In this document: piece after piece, positions 47,652 to 61,500 of the stretch
Position numbering within the stretch: the first letter of the stretch is position 1
How the letters are laid out: the number at the start of each line of letters is the position of its first letter
From: Viola odorata
Lineage: Eukaryota > Streptophyta > Magnoliopsida > Malpighiales > Violaceae
DNA length: 64,000 bases
Assembly: GCA_963691705.1 (NCBI GenBank)
Contig: OY829545.1
Location: 11,535,444 to 11,599,443 of the forward strand
Reading direction: 5' to 3'
Translations under genes and position numbers: made by a program
Notes under the pieces: model-generated
Database searches by the model: none
What the model was told of the DNA's origin: nothing
What the model saw: the letters and a program-made list of their open reading frames with translations, nothing else

Positions 47652-48088
47652 AACTAAATGCCTCTTGCTTAAGAAAATGACTAGAACACTCAACGCGGTC
47701 CCCTCAACTCTTCAAAGCCTTTAACTGGTAAAGTACTTGCACAAGTAATTTACACCAACGACCATTTACTTGGGAAGTAAAGTACTTGCACAACCTTTAA
47801 CTGCTATCGTTGTGACTGTAAGTAAGCAAGCACTGCTGTTGTAGCTGTAGTGTTCAGGTTAGCTTGCAGCTTTCAGCGTCTGCAGGTCTGTTCCTTTGGT
47901 CATGTTTCTTCATGACCATTTAATTCTATATAATTCCTCTGCCGATTTAAAAAAAAAAGTAAAATTGTGGAATAACTTACTCTAACACAAGTGCTAGTGA
48001 TTAGCTAGCTCGATTCATCAACTGATCATAAGATTCTCTTTGCAATAAGACTCAAATCGAAGTCATTGTTAATAAGTCACAAGCACTT

Positions 48089-48219
48089 GTGGTGGCATTA
48101 AGTGTCCGTGCATGAATTCCCTTTGTAATTGGCTAAGTTGAATTAAAGATTGACACCACCTTTAATTCAACTTAGCCAATTACAAAGGGAATTCATGCAC
48201 GGACACTTAATGCCACCAC
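48089..48219. repeat. Perfect 60-bp inverted repeat, unit 5
   Basis: Arms 48089-48148 and 48160-48219, identical to unit 1. Confidence 0.95.
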
Positions 48220-48394
48220 CTTTATGAATTATGCATCATCTTTTACTTTGGTTGATTATATTATATAATGGATGAGTATGTTTGATTATAATATATAATG
48301 GATGCTGAGTGTGAAAAATGTGGTTAATTACCTCATCTTTCACTGGGAAAATATGCGCCGCCTCCATCCACTACTTTGCTTGTAACTTATGTGC

Positions 48395-48402
48395 TATAAA
48401 TA
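48395..48402 (+). promoter_or_regulatory. TATA box of cyclotide gene, unit 5
   Basis: tataaata, 91 bp before the ATG. Confidence 0.8.
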
Positions 48403-48492
48403 GGCATCGATGGAAAGGGCTAAGGCACAAACAAGTGAGAAGAAATTAGAAACGAAAAAAGAATACATAGTAACTGAGCTAATTAACTAGCA

Positions 48493-48828
48493 ATGGAAAC
48501 AAAGAAGATGAATTTGGGAATGTTGGTTGGCCTTGTGCTTATTGCCAACTTTGCTCTTGCAGCCTTTGCATCCCTTGAAAAAGATGTAATCACTGCCGAT
48601 GCCATTCGTGCTCTTACAAAGAGCAACAAGCTCCCTGCCGACGCCATTAATGCGCTCGTTAAAAGGAAGACCCTTGTTTCCAAAATTGAGCTTGAGGAGG
48701 CATTCCAGCTCCAAGATGCTAACGGTGTAACTGCCTTCGGCATTCCTTGTGGTGAAAGTTGCGTCTGGATACCATGCATCAGTAGCATCATCGGCTGTAG
48801 TTGCAGAAGCAAAGTTTGCTACCGCTGA
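48493..48828 (+). CDS. Cyclotide precursor, linear type, copy 5
   Basis: Same 111 residues. Its upstream region returns to the uninterrupted arrangement, with an intact inverted repeat, so the Copia element is private to copy 4. Confidence 0.95.
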   Translation: METKKMNLGMLVGLVLIANFALAAFASLEKDVITADAIRALTKSNKLPADAINALVKRKTLVSKIELEEAFQLQDANGVTAFGIPCGESCVWIPCISSIIGCSCRSKVCYR

Positions 48829-48983
48829 ATCTACTCATCATCAGTGCAAGGAACAAAAGGTTAATGTCTGTCGTCGCCAGTTATGTCTTTACTTATGTGT
48901 GTGGTTGTCGTTGTTCCAATTAAGGAAGCTACATGTGCTTGTAACATATCAATATAGTAGTATAATATATACTACTAAAAATA

Positions 48984-48989
48984 AATAAA
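48984..48989 (+). terminator. Poly(A) signal of cyclotide gene, unit 5
   Basis: AATAAA, 155 bp after the stop codon. Confidence 0.65.
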
Positions 48990-49779
48990 GCAAGCATGTT
49001 TCCGTGTATGTTTTCTTTTGTTGTTAATAATGTTAACGCATGTTTGCAAGAATCAAGCTTTGTTCAACCTCTTTCTCATCTATCGTCTTATTAATTTAAC
49101 GTGACGGTTGAAAAAGCAATAGAGGAGATGGATACCCGCACTGGTTGAGTTTGGTACAAAGGGTAAATGTCACAGCCAATAAATAAAATTGAGCAAGTTA
49201 TGTGACATATTCACCTATAAAGAGGCCTATACTTATCAGTTGAACTACAACTTTCACTTTACTAATATTTTTTTAAAACATTGAAATTATATTTTTACTC
49301 ATTATAAAAAAAAATCTAACGATGAGAGAAACAGCAAGAAAAAAAGATAAACAAATAGATTCTTAACTATAATAGTTTTTTTAGGATTATTTTAGTTGGA
49401 GACCAAGTCTATCTCCTAAATAATTATATTACAATAAAAGGAAGACTCTTTATAATGATCAATATGATTATTTTAGAAGCATTAAGTTTACAGTAAAACT
49501 TGAAGGCTGTTTTAAATCCCGAAACCATAACAAAGCTTGAAAAAAAATAGAAACACAATGATGTGGGAAAATATTAAATTCACTATTTTATCTTTAATAA
49601 ATAAATTAATTTAATCTAATTTAAAACATAATTCCAATAATAACAACAAGATGGGAAATTAAAAAATAAAAAAGCTAATTTGTCTTGTTATTCTTGAAAT
49701 TAAACAAGTTTTAATTGAATCAAATGAGTTAATTAATTGAAGTGGGTTTTCTATTTGGGTTAGGCTCAAGTAAATTTAG

Positions 49780-51162
49780 TTTTTTTTTAAATACGCTGAT
49801 AGATTTATTTAAAGGTCATGAAGAACATGACAAGAACAGAAAGAAGCAGCTGCAGCAACCACTGTTCAAGAGTACAGCACAAGGCAACAAGAAGGAAAAG
49901 CCAACGCAATTACACAGTAATGAAAGCAGACCTCTATCCCTCATGGACTCTCACCCAACTCCACACTCCCAGCCAAGTCGAAGAGATTAACATTTGCGTA
50001 GGAGCATAAGGGAAGCTCGAATCTCCACTCTTGATCCACCGGTGCCAACTTCCAAAAACATCACGCACTAACTTGAAAGAGTAGGGATTTACATGATTAA
50101 ATACCTTATCATTTCTCTGGATCCAAAGGTGACACAATACCACATCTGCCACATCGTGTTACCCTGTTTACTCCTCCAATCAACCAGACCGTCCCAGCTC
50201 CTCCACAAATCTAGGAGAGTCCTCGGACGACACCAAGCGATGCTAGCCCAACACGCAATAACGCCCCAGATCTGATCCGTGACAGGGCAATGCAGGAACA
50301 AGTGGTCAGTACTCTCACAAGTGAGAAGGCATTGGGGGCAGGAGCTCTCTTCATCTGAGATAATGTGTCGTTGCCAAAGGAAGGCTCTGGTTGCAATCCG
50401 ACCCTGAAGAGCAAGCCACATGAAGGCTTCAACGTGATGAGGGACTAACCGTTTCCAGCAAGAGTTGAGGATATCGTTGGTGTGGCTGCTGAACTGAGCA
50501 GCAACAATGGACTCCGTAAGCGAACGTACAGAGAAAAGTTTAGAAGGTTCCAGCATCCACGCGAAAGAATCAGCCTCTTCACTTTTCCGCGGTGCTGGCA
50601 GCATGGCCACCATCTCATTCACTTCGTCAGCTTCCCAGTCAAATAAGCCCCTACGCCAACGCCACTTCCAAACCCAAATATCATCCCGCCACTCCCCGAA
50701 CTCTATGATTCGACCCTCTTTGGCGCCCGTCAGGTTGAATAGACGAGGGAATCGAATGGCAAGAGGGACCCGCAAGGCCCAAGCGTCCCACCAAAACAGA
50801 AACGATTTCCCACAGCCTAAGGAAAGCCGTACATGGTCCACCCAACTGTGAAACCGATCACCCCCTCTCCCCTAGGTAGCCAGAATATCCTGCCAAATTG
50901 GCAAAGGAACCCCATGATCTTGCATCCACAAACGACCCACACTCGAACAATTGTATTGGAAGTTTTAATAAGCGTTAACCGGCCACCCAAGGATAGCAGA
51001 GATCCCTTCCAGGTAGACAATTTTCTTCTCATCTTCCCAACTGAGCCCATCTAGTTTGATATCCTTCTCGGATTCATACCAACCGAAGAACCCAAATAAG
51101 TAAAAGGCAGCGTTTCATACCTGCAACCCGCTCTACGCGCTATATTCTCATCGAATGACCTA
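49780..51162 (-). pseudogene. LINE remnant 3' part, unit 5
   Basis: Same remnant with two private changes: WWDAW for WWDTW in the frame at 50089-50841, and VWSWVR for VWSRVR near 49956. Confidence 0.88.
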
Positions 51163-52062
51163 TGTGGCGCCCCAAAAATTTTTAAAAAATTCGCGAGTGT
51201 ACGACGAATCTGAGACCTTACGATACTCGGCGTAAAAGGACGCCTTCCAACATGCAATGAAGTCGCCACCCTAATTTTGTCTCTAGGTTTAGGGAACCTA
51301 ATCGTCATGGCATAAAAAATAAAATAAATAAAACTAAAGGCACAAAAAAGGGGTCTAAACCCAAGACGAAGGTTCGGGGTCGTATTATGGACTCGGGAAG
51401 GTGTTAGGCACCCGAGTCACATCCGAAAATGGTTACCGGTTGATAGGAGAGGTGTTTAAAAGATGTTTGATAAAAATGCGTTTTTAAAAGGGGGCCCTCA
51501 GAGGAATCGTCACTTTAGTCTTTTCCATGATCGGGACCGTTTAGGAATAATTAATCGTTGGACGGGGTTACCGTTTTAAAAATCTTTTCGGACGGGGTTA
51601 CCGTTTTCAAGACCGATTGATTATTCCTGACCGTAGCGTGATGGGACTGAGTTTTCCGTAAGACTGAATGAACGCCCTCTTTTCATCATCGGGCCATGCA
51701 TGATTAAATTAATTATTAAGTGATTCTATCATGGATTGCTAACAGAGTACAAATTTAAATGAGAGATATTTTGAAATGATAAACCGATGTGGGATCGAAG
51801 CCACCAGATACATGCAATCAATATAAGCGGAATTTAAAATCAAACGAATATGACATTTTAAGCAAGTCTTTTAAACAAGTTGTTCATGTGGGTTGATTTT
51901 AATTTTAGCAATTCTATATATCATGCCTGCAATTAATATTTATGAAAAAATGTTGAATAAATAAAAGGGGAAGAAAGGCGTACTTTCGAGCGAAGCTTGA
52001 ATTTTAAACCTACAAAATGACAGTGTTAGTGCTAGCTCAAAAAATAAATAAGCAGTTTATGA

Positions 52063-52839
52063 ATGCAAGAATTTAAATAAATAGCGAAAAATTAAACAAT
52101 GATTTGACGAGTACGACAAAAAATGGTGATTTGACACATACGAAAATTTAAATGATGATTTGATAAGTGCAGAAAAATTTAAATGATGATAGTGCATGCG
52201 AGAAATTTATATGATGACAGTTGATAAGTGCGAGAAATTTAAATGATGATTTGATACGTACGAAAATTTAAATGATGATTTGATGCATGCGAGAAATTAA
52301 ATGATGATTTGATGAGTGCGAGAAAATTAAATGATGACGGTTGATGCATACGAGAATTTAAATGCTGATTTGACGAGTGCGAGAATTTTAAATGATGACT
52401 TGATGCATGCGAAAAAATTAAATGATGACAGTTGATGCATATGAGAATTTAAATGATGATTTGGCGAAAAATTAAAGATTTGATACGTGTAGAAAAATTA
52501 AGGATTTGCAGAAAATTGAACATGTGATATTTGCAGAAAAAATAAACAATTGATGATTTGCAGAAGATTAAACAATTGATGATTTGCAGAAAATTAAAGC
52601 AGTTGACGATTTGCAGAAAATTAAACAGTTGATGATTTGCAGAAATTTAAACAGTTGATGATTTGCAGAAATTTAAAGCAGTTGATGATTTGCGAAAATT
52701 TAAACAGTTGATGATTTGCTGAAATTTAAACAGTTGATGATTTGCGGAAATTTAAATGACTGAATTTAAATTGCGGAAAGTAAATTGCGAAAAATTAAAG
52801 TGCGGAGAATTTAAACAGTTGATAGGTACAGAATTTTAA
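52063..52839. repeat. AT-rich minisatellite, unit 5
   Basis: Same array as in units 3 and 4. Confidence 0.85.
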
Positions 52840-54168
52840 AGCAATATTACGAAAAAACGTGATCCGAGGTCTTGGAAAAAATGAAAATGGGCTGGGCCCA
52901 ATTTGAAAAATAAAGGAAATGGGCCAGGAATAGTTCCTAGCCCAAAAATCACATTTTTAATGGTGATCGGCTCCTTCCCGCGTGAACAAGCCCAAGGGGG
53001 GCACTGTGCATCATCTTCCTCAGACGTCGTCCGCGCCACTGCCGGTGACGTGGATCTCCGACCAGGCGGCCAAATTGCCTAGTTTTGAGCTCCGAGGAAA
53101 GCTCTCTTCCCCAACAAGATTATCGTGCAAAAATCAAGATTTAATATACGTCCGAACACAGTTTAATTTTGAGAAAACATCAAAAACCGATAATTAACAA
53201 AAAAAACCTAAAATTCGCTCTTCTTAACCAACAAATCAACGAATAAAAAGCATGGAAATTATCTATAGCATGTATATGAATTAATGGTATGAAAATAAGC
53301 AATTTATTTGATCGAAATAACAATCTAAAAATTAAAGAAAGAAAGCGCAGAGAAAAGCAAGAAAAACGCTTACCAAAAAAGCTTAAACTTGTGGCAGCCG
53401 ATGCTCTACATGAGCTATCGGTCAAGAGGGAGAAGGAGCAGAGTTGCTCTTGGTTGGATTTGTGAGGAAAATGGAGAGGGGCAGTGGGCTTTTTATAAGC
53501 CAAGATCGCGTGAGGAGGGAGACGCGGCGCTGCGCGTGGAGGAGGGAGAGCGTGCGCTGGCAGGGCTAGGGTTGTTGTGCTGGCGGGGCTAGGTGATACG
53601 TTCCTGGATATTTGTGGGAATGTTTAACTGTGATCTAGCTCAAGGAATCCTCAAGAACAATAAATAAATAACCAATCGACAACAATTAGACCCCTAACCC
53701 AACCTGTGGTTAGACCCCTAATTCGATACTCGATTAGGATCTCGACTCAAGACTTCTAGATCCCTAAACCAACCTGTGTTTAGACCCCTAGAACGAAGTA
53801 GACGATAGGGAAGAGTTGTTTTACTTAATCGAAACTGAACTCCAATCAGTTAAGCTTAAGAGTTCTTAAACTAGAACCAAAGTTTGAGAAATCCTCTCAA
53901 ATGTGTTTATACGCAATGTTTATCAAATTCAAGTTATCTTACAATGAAGCTCTAAATGAGCTTATAAAGAGTTACAAATACTGTAGCTTAGTCCCACACG
54001 TGTCCAGCTAAAAGAAATATACAACAAGGTCCATAAACTAAAATAAAAACATATAAGTTACTGTAGCTATAGTAACTTACTGTAGCACCTAGCGGCATGC
54101 CGCTCCAGGGGTTCAGGGCTGGCGGCATGTCGCTTCCTTCGGCAATGCAATTGCTGAAAATTGCATAA

Positions 54169-54232
54169 TTTTTTTGGAAGATGCTACAGTAACATTGTAG
54201 CTACAGTGTTACTGTAGCATCTTCCAAAAAAA
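54169..54232. repeat. 64-bp near-perfect palindrome, unit 5
   Basis: Identical to 8035-8098. Confidence 0.9.
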
Positions 54233-54244
54233 TGCCTCAAATTT

Positions 54245-54535
54245 TCACAATTTGAGCGTAACGACGTTGACCAACTTATCCTCTGCTTTGTTCATGTCCT
54301 TCAAGAGTGATTCTCCAATTGCTAACTCCTTTCCGAGCTCCATTTGAATGAGCAAAGTTAATGCACCTTGCAACTTCTTACTCCTAGCTCGTGTCAAAGG
54401 TCCTTGAGGAATTGGTAGTGCATCCTTGGATCCTTGGGTCGCATCACTAGGGCTGCCAGTGATGATGGTTAACGGGACAGGAAGCGACGGGAGCAAGCAG
54501 CTCGGTGGCTTGCTCCGCTGCTGCGTCGCTTCCAC
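54245..54535 (-). pseudogene. Retrotransposon-derived ORF fragment, unit 5
   Basis: Same 96-residue frame with the TRARSKK motif. Confidence 0.4.
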
Positions 54536-55296
54536 TATTTACATGCATCATGCACGTAAATATGGAGTCGTTGATCTTGTTGACTTTCCTTGGTCAACCA
54601 GATCAACGGTGGTGATTAAATGGGCCATTTAATTTATTTAAATGGCCTCGAGCCGTTTTTGTGAGTAAACGTTTCGAATTTTAATGCCAAAAGTGTCAGC
54701 GCGTAGAGAAAAATAAGACGAGTTTAATAGTCTACAGCGAATGAAGAATTTTTTCCGTTTAACGTGTTTATTTTCTCGTTTGGAAACAGGAAATGTTTGG
54801 ACGAAAAATAAATGACGTTATGAGGAAAACTACGCGAAACGAAGTTGGTCGGCGTGGATAAAAAAAAGAGTAGGTAATAGTTGATGGAAAACATAACGCG
54901 TTCGAGCTATTGTCTGAGCGAACTTACCCGGGTCCAATAAAAGCTTGAACAAAAATAATAAAAAAAAATAAAAATCCTAAAAAATGTGATAAAATACTAA
55001 AAATCCTAAATTTTATGCGATGACGTAAAACGAAAAAATAACTAGCAAATGACTAACGGATAATTAAAAATGTGATTTTTAAGGCTGAAAATATTAATAA
55101 TAATAATAATGAAAATACGTGACGAACAATTAAAAATGCGATTTCGAACGCTGACGATGACAATGACGATGATAAAATGCGATGAGAATTTAAAAATACT
55201 AACGACAGTAAATTAATTAAAAATGACAGTAAGTTGAGTGAAATAACGGAAATGATAAATTTAATTAAAAACGGCGTCAAAATTCAGATATCAACA

Positions 55297-55519
55297 GCCT
55301 ATAAATGTTAACCCCAACCAGAGTGCTCTTATGATAATTAACCTTCAGGCCGGAGAAGGCATCAAACCAGCAAAGGATCCCTTTAACATTTTGCACCTCT
55401 TCCTCATCATTTCGAGTAAATATTAGCGTGTCATCTGCAAACTGGAGGTGCGTAACATTCCACCCTCCCACTTCATCTCCTATCCCGCGCAGAAGCCCAC
55501 AGTCATGGGCCCGATAATA
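55297..55519 (-). pseudogene. LINE remnant 5' part, unit 5
   Basis: FADD motif retained. Confidence 0.88.
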
Positions 55520-56385
55520 TCAACAATACGTGAAATGAGGAAAAAAATTAGCATAAGAAAATTAAACAAGATTTAATTAAATAGAAAGGGTAGGATTATG
55601 GCTTAGGTTTAAATCTCACTCCAATAAAAAATAATATAGGGCTCCACTTAGAACTTAAAATAAATTTAATAAAAAAATTAAACCTTAGTTGTGAATCATG
55701 AAGGGAAAAAATATTCACTACTAAACAACATGGCTATAGTAACGTCACTTATTTTTGTTACTATTATGTTATGTTACTCTTCGTAACTAAAAAATATTTT
55801 TTGTGACGGATTCTACTAAAAATAAGTAATTTAAATTACGATAATTTTTAATGTTTGCATAAGGTAACCAATCGTGACTAAATATGTGTTATAATTATTA
55901 CCCGTTACTAATTATTGGTGCAAGATGTTTTAGCATTTGACGCAAAAAAAGTAAGGGAGTAATTACAAATCGTAGAAAAAAAATTATTTTTTAGTGTATT
56001 TAGTAACGATGCGTGGCAAAATGAAAATATTAGAAAAACATACGTAACAACGTCACTAAAAAATAAATAATAATATAATTAGTAACGACGTGTAAACAAA
56101 TACTCGATTTAGCAACAATGTATAACTACTTTTTATATTATTTTAGCAACTATCCGTAGCCAAAACAATTGTCCAATAAATTTAGCAACGAGTTGTAACT
56201 AATTATTATTGCAAGATGTTTCAGTTGTTGATGTCATTTGGAGGAAAACTTTTTTTATTTTCCAAAAATATTTAGCAGTATAAGAAAAGAATGTTTGTCA
56301 CGTATATATGAAGCATTTATTAATATAAGAAAAGCAATATGAAGGATTAAGTTTATTATTTTAATAAAATATGGTGTAAGTAGTA
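55520..56385. other. AT-rich region with CACTA-like motifs, unit 5
   Basis: Copy of 9386-10253 with the 2-bp deletion near 56051 shared with unit 3. No gene seen. Confidence 0.35.
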
Positions 56386-56621
56386 TTCCCTCCGTCCCAT
56401 ATTAACTGTTACTTTACTGTTCGTGCACGTATTTCGAGGAAGCCGAATGACTCACTATTTGACCCCAAAAAAATTCGTACTTTTTTTCGAACATACGTTA
56501 ATCCTTAACCTACGTTCAAGAAAAAATTCGAAAGTTTTTGAGGTCAAATAGTGCGTCATCCGGCCTCCTCGAATGCGTGCATGAATAGTGGCCAGTGACA
56601 GTTAATATGGGACGGAGGGAG
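56386..56621. mobile_element. Stowaway-type MITE, complete (units 5/6)
   Basis: 236 bp between TA dinucleotides. Confidence 0.92.
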
Positions 56622-57115
56622 TACTTCTTATGCATATGCAAAATTTAAAAAAAAAAGTTAAAAAAAAAAAGAAAAACGAGAAAAAGAATTAAGAAAAACA
56701 ACTTGGTTTTCCTGGTTAAATTGACCGGTTCGGTTCTGAAAATCATAGAATTAATAAAAATAAAATAAAAATGAGTTAATTTGTTTTCCAGAAATTAGTT
56801 ACAGAATATTCAATTTCAAGTTTTGTTCGTCACTAATAGATAGTTTGGAGAGGACAACTATAAAAAATCATCATAAAATAATGAAACTTTAGTAACTATT
56901 GTGGAGGAATTAAAAAAAAATATTAGGAGAACCATGTCGTAAAACCATCAACTAAATATTGTCACATGTCGGGAAAACTAGTAATATCTAAAAGACGTAA
57001 AAAAAATATGACATTAACTTTTTTAATACATGTATATACATATTTAAAAAAATTAGCGGCATCAGCTGACCCATTAAATTAGAAGTGGCTCTGTCCATAT
57101 TTACACAAATAAAAC

Positions 57116-57694
57116 GGGAAAAAGACATTTTTGGCCCCTGAACTTTAACTTTTTAATTAATGTGGCCCCTGAACTTTTAAATTGTTTAATTACAACCCTG
57201 CGAATCGAACGTTTTGACATAAATGGCCCATACCGTGACAGAAATTTGACGTGGCAACAGTATCTTCCACGTCAGACACGCCTCACACGCCACGTCGGCT
57301 AGCCACGTCAGATTCCTGCCAACTCACGCGTCCACGTCATTGCTTTATCAGGGGCCACATTAATCATTTAATTAAAGTTCAGGGGCCACATTAATCATTT
57401 AATTAAATTTCAGGGGCCACATTAATCATTTAATTAAAGTTCAGGGGCCATTTATGTCTTTTTACCGAATAGATGTGGAGGTGTGAGGTGGCAAGTTGCT
57501 GACGTGGCTCGACGACGTGGCAAGTGACACATGGGTGACGTGGAAGATAACGTCGCCACGTCAGATTTCTGTCACGGTAGGGGCCACTTATATCAAAATG
57601 CTCGATTCGCAGGGTTGTAATTAAACAATTTAAGAGTTCAGGGGCCACATTAATTAAAAAATTAAACTTTAGGGGCCAAAAATGTCTTTTTCCC
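57116..57694. mobile_element. Mutator-like MITE, unit 6, with extra 31-bp repeat
   Basis: 579 bp rather than 548. The 31-bp motif beginning caggggccacattaatc occurs three times (from about 57349), the middle copy with one changed base (aaatttcagg). It shares caacagtatc with unit 4. Confidence 0.88.
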
Positions 57695-57716
57695 CAAATA
57701 AAACTAAATGTCTCTT

Positions 57717-57989
57717 TTTTTTTTAATAAGCGGAAGAAATATATTAGCCAAAGAATGGCAGAGAGAATGTACAGCAGGCCAGCTTCAGCTCCAGGATAGA
57801 GCCAAAGCTGCCCAGAAAAGCAGAAACAAACACCCCAAACTAAAGACAACGAGGAAGCAGCAATAGAAAAACAGCAGGCCAGCTTCAGCTCCAGGATAGA
57901 GCCAAAGCTGCCCAGAAAAACAGAAACAACTACCTCAAACTAAAGAACAGGACAACGAGGAAACACCAATAGAAAAACAGCAACGGCTC
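57717..57989 (-). mobile_element. Truncated LINE/SINE-like retroposon, unit 6
   Basis: Same insertion as in unit 1. Confidence 0.75.
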
Positions 57990-58426
57990 AACTAAATGCC
58001 TCTTGCTTAAGAAAATGACTAGAACACTCAACGCGGTCCCCTCAACTCTTCAAAGCCTTTAACTGGTAAAGTACTTGCACAAGTAATTTACACCAACGAC
58101 CATTTACTTGGGAAGTAAAGTACTTGCACAACCTTTAACTGCTATCGTTGTGACTGTAAGTAAGCAAGCACTGCTGTTGTAGCTGTAGTGTTCAGGTTAG
58201 CTTGCAGCTTTCAGCGTCTGCAGGTCTGTTCCTTTGGTCATGTTTCTTCATGACCATTTAATTCTATATAATTCCTCTGCCGATTTAAAAAAAAAAGTAA
58301 AATTGTGGAATAACTTACTCTAACACAAGTGCTAGTGATTAGCTAGCTCGATTCATCAACTGATCATAAGATTCTCTTTGCAATAAGACTCAAATCGAAG
58401 TCATTGTTAATAAGTCACAAGCACTT

Positions 58427-58557
58427 GTGGTGGCATTAAGTGTCCGTGCATGAATTCCCTTTGTAATTGGCTAAGTTGAATTAAAGATTGACACCACCTT
58501 TAATTCAACTTAGCCAATTACAAAGGGAATTCATGCACGGACACTTAATGCCACCAC
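58427..58557. repeat. Perfect 60-bp inverted repeat, unit 6
   Basis: Arms 58427-58486 and 58498-58557, identical to unit 1. Confidence 0.95.
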
Positions 58558-58732
58558 CTTTATGAATTATGCATCATCTTTTACTTTGGTTGATTATATT
58601 ATATAATGGATGAGTATGTTTGATTATAATATATAATGGATGCTGAGTGTGAAAAATGTGGTTAATTACCTCATCTTTCACTGGGAAAATATGCGCCGCC
58701 TCCATCCACTACTTTGCTTGTAACTTATGTGC

Positions 58733-58740
58733 TATAAATA
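58733..58740 (+). promoter_or_regulatory. TATA box of cyclotide gene, unit 6
   Basis: tataaata, 91 bp before the ATG. Confidence 0.8.
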
Positions 58741-58830
58741 GGCATCGATGGAAAGGGCTAAGGCACAAACAAGTGAGAAGAAATTAGAAACGAAAAAAGA
58801 ATACATAGTAACTGAGCTAATTAACTAGCA

Positions 58831-59166
58831 ATGGAAACAAAGAAGATGAATTTGGGAATGTTGGTTGGCCTTGTGCTTATTGCCAACTTTGCTCTTGCAG
58901 CCTTTGCATCCCTTGAAAAAGATGTAATCACTGCCGATGCCATTCGTGCTCTTACAAAGAGCAACAAGCTCCCTGCCGACGCCATTAATGCGCTCGTTAA
59001 AAGGAAGACCCTTGTTTCCAAAATTGAGCTTGAGGAGGCATTCCAGCTCCAAGATGCTAACGGTGTAACTGCCTTCGGCATTCCTTGTGGTGAAAGTTGC
59101 GTCTGGATACCATGCATCAGTAGCATCATCGGCTGTAGTTGCAGAAGCAAAGTTTGCTACCGCTGA
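58831..59166 (+). CDS. Cyclotide precursor, linear type, copy 6
   Basis: Same 111 residues and same early stop after Cys-Tyr-Arg. This is the last copy in the window; the array may continue beyond it. Confidence 0.95.
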   Translation: METKKMNLGMLVGLVLIANFALAAFASLEKDVITADAIRALTKSNKLPADAINALVKRKTLVSKIELEEAFQLQDANGVTAFGIPCGESCVWIPCISSIIGCSCRSKVCYR

Positions 59167-59321
59167 ATCTACTCATCATCAGTGCAAGGAACAAAAGGTT
59201 AATGTCTGTCGTCGCCAGTTATGTCTTTACTTATGTGTGTGGTTGTCGTTGTTCCAATTAAGGAAGCTACATGTGCTTGTAACATATCAATATAGTAGTA
59301 TAATATATACTACTAAAAATA

Positions 59322-59327
59322 AATAAA
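59322..59327 (+). terminator. Poly(A) signal of cyclotide gene, unit 6
   Basis: AATAAA, 155 bp after the stop codon. Confidence 0.65.
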
Positions 59328-60117
59328 GCAAGCATGTTTCCGTGTATGTTTTCTTTTGTTGTTAATAATGTTAACGCATGTTTGCAAGAATCAAGCTTTG
59401 TTCAACCTCTTTCTCATCTATCGTCTTATTAATTTAACGTGACGGTTGAAAAAGCAATAGAGGAGATGGATACCCGCACTGGTTGAGTTTGGTACAAAGG
59501 GTAAATGTCACAGCCAATAAATAAAATTGAGCAAGTTATGTGACATATTCACCTATAAAGAGGCCTATACTTATCAGTTGAACTACAACTTTCACTTTAC
59601 TAATATTTTTTTAAAACATTGAAATTATATTTTTACTCATTATAAAAAAAAATCTAACGATGAGAGAAACAGCAAGAAAAAAAGATAAACAAATAGATTC
59701 TTAACTATAATAGTTTTTTTAGGATTATTTTAGTTGGAGACCAAGTCTATCTCCTAAATAATTATATTACAATAAAAGGAAGACTCTTTATAATGATCAA
59801 TATGATTATTTTAGAAGCATTAAGTTTACAGTAAAACTTGAAGGCTGTTTTAAATCCCGAAACCATAACAAAGCTTGAAAAAAAATAGAAACACAATGAT
59901 GTGGGAAAATATTAAATTCACTATTTTATCTTTAATAAATAAATTAATTTAATCTAATTTAAAACATAATTCCAATAATAACAACAAGATGGGAAATTAA
60001 AAAATAAAAAAGCTAATTTGTCTTGTTATTCTTGAAATTAAACAAGTTTTAATTGAATCAAATGAGTTAATTAATTGAAGTGGGTTTTCTATTTGGGTTA
60101 GGCTCAAGTAAATTTAG

Positions 60118-61500
60118 TTTTTTTTTAAATACGCTGATAGATTTATTTAAAGGTCATGAAGAACATGACAAGAACAGAAAGAAGCAGCTGCAGCAACCAC
60201 TGTTCAAGAGTACAGCACAAGGCAACAAAAAGGAAAAGCCAACGCAATTACACAGTAATGAAAGCAGACCTCTATCCCTCATGGACTCTCACCCGACTCC
60301 ACACTCCCAGCCAAGTCGAAGAGATTAACATTTGCGTAGGAGCATAAGGGAAGCTCGAATCTCCACTCTTGATCCACCGGTGCCAACTTCCAAAAACATC
60401 ACGCACTAACTTGAAAGAGTAGGGATTTACATGATTAAATACCTTATCATTTCTCTGGATCCAAAGGTGACACAATACCACATCTGCCACATCGTGTTAC
60501 CCTGTTTACTCCTCCAATCAACCAGACCGTCCCAGCTCCTCCACAAATCTAGGAGAGTCCTCGGACGACACCAAGCGATGCTAGCCCAACACGCAATAAC
60601 GCCCCAGATCTGATCCGTGACAGGGCAATGCAGGAACAAGTGGTCAGTACTCTCACAAGTGAGAAGGCATTGGGGGCAGGAGCTCTCTTCATCTGAGATA
60701 ATGTGTCGTTGCCAAAGGAAGGCTCTGGTTGCAATCCGACCCTGAAGAGCAAGCCACATGAAGGCTTCAACGTGATGAGGGACTAACCGTTTCCAGCAAG
60801 AGTTGAGGATATCGTTGGTGTGGCTGCTGAACTGAGCAGCAACAATGGACTCCGTAAGCGAACGTACAGAGAAAAGTTTAGAAGGTTCCAGCATCCACGC
60901 GAAAGAATCAGCCTCTTCACTTTTCCGCGGTGCTGGCAGCATGGCCACCATCTCATTCACTTCGTCAGCTTCCCAGTCAAATAAGCCCCTACGCCAACGC
61001 CACTTCCAAACCCAAATATCATCCCGCCACTCCCCGAACTCTATGATTCGACCCTCTTTGGCGCCCGTCAGGTTGAATAGACGAGGGAATCGAATGGCAA
61101 GAGGGACCCGCAAGGCCCAAGTGTCCCACCAAAACAGAAACGATTTCCCACAGCCTAAGGAAAGCCGTACATGGTCCACCCAACTGTGAAACCGATCACC
61201 CCCTCTCCCCTAGGTAGCCAGAATATCCTGCCAAATTGGCAAAGGAACCCCATGATCTTGCATCCACAAACGACCCACACTCGAACAATTGTATTGGAAG
61301 TTTTAATAAGCGTTAACCGGCCACCCAAGGATAGCAGAGATCCCTTCCAGGTAGACAATTTTCTTCTCATCTTCCCAACTGAGCCCATCTAGTTTGATAT
61401 CCTTCTCGGATTCATACCAACCGAAGAACCCAAATAAGTAAAAGGCAGCGTTTCATACCTGCAACCCGCTCTACGCGCTATATTCTCATCGAATGACCTA
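60118..61500 (-). pseudogene. LINE remnant 3' part, unit 6
   Basis: Same disabled remnant. The zf-RVT frame is open at 60427-61179. Confidence 0.88.

Larger units (their letters stand above)
51163..55296 (-). mobile_element. Giant solo LTR, unit 5
   Basis: 4,134 bp, through one extra A near 53200. Flanks accta and gccta. It shares gactgagttt near 51647 with unit 1 only. Confidence 0.7.
46135..56440. repeat. Tandem array unit 5 (10,306 bp)
   Basis: Full unit. It differs by small indels: a shortened A-run near 46355, an extra A near 53200 and the 2-bp loss near 56051. Confidence 0.98.
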
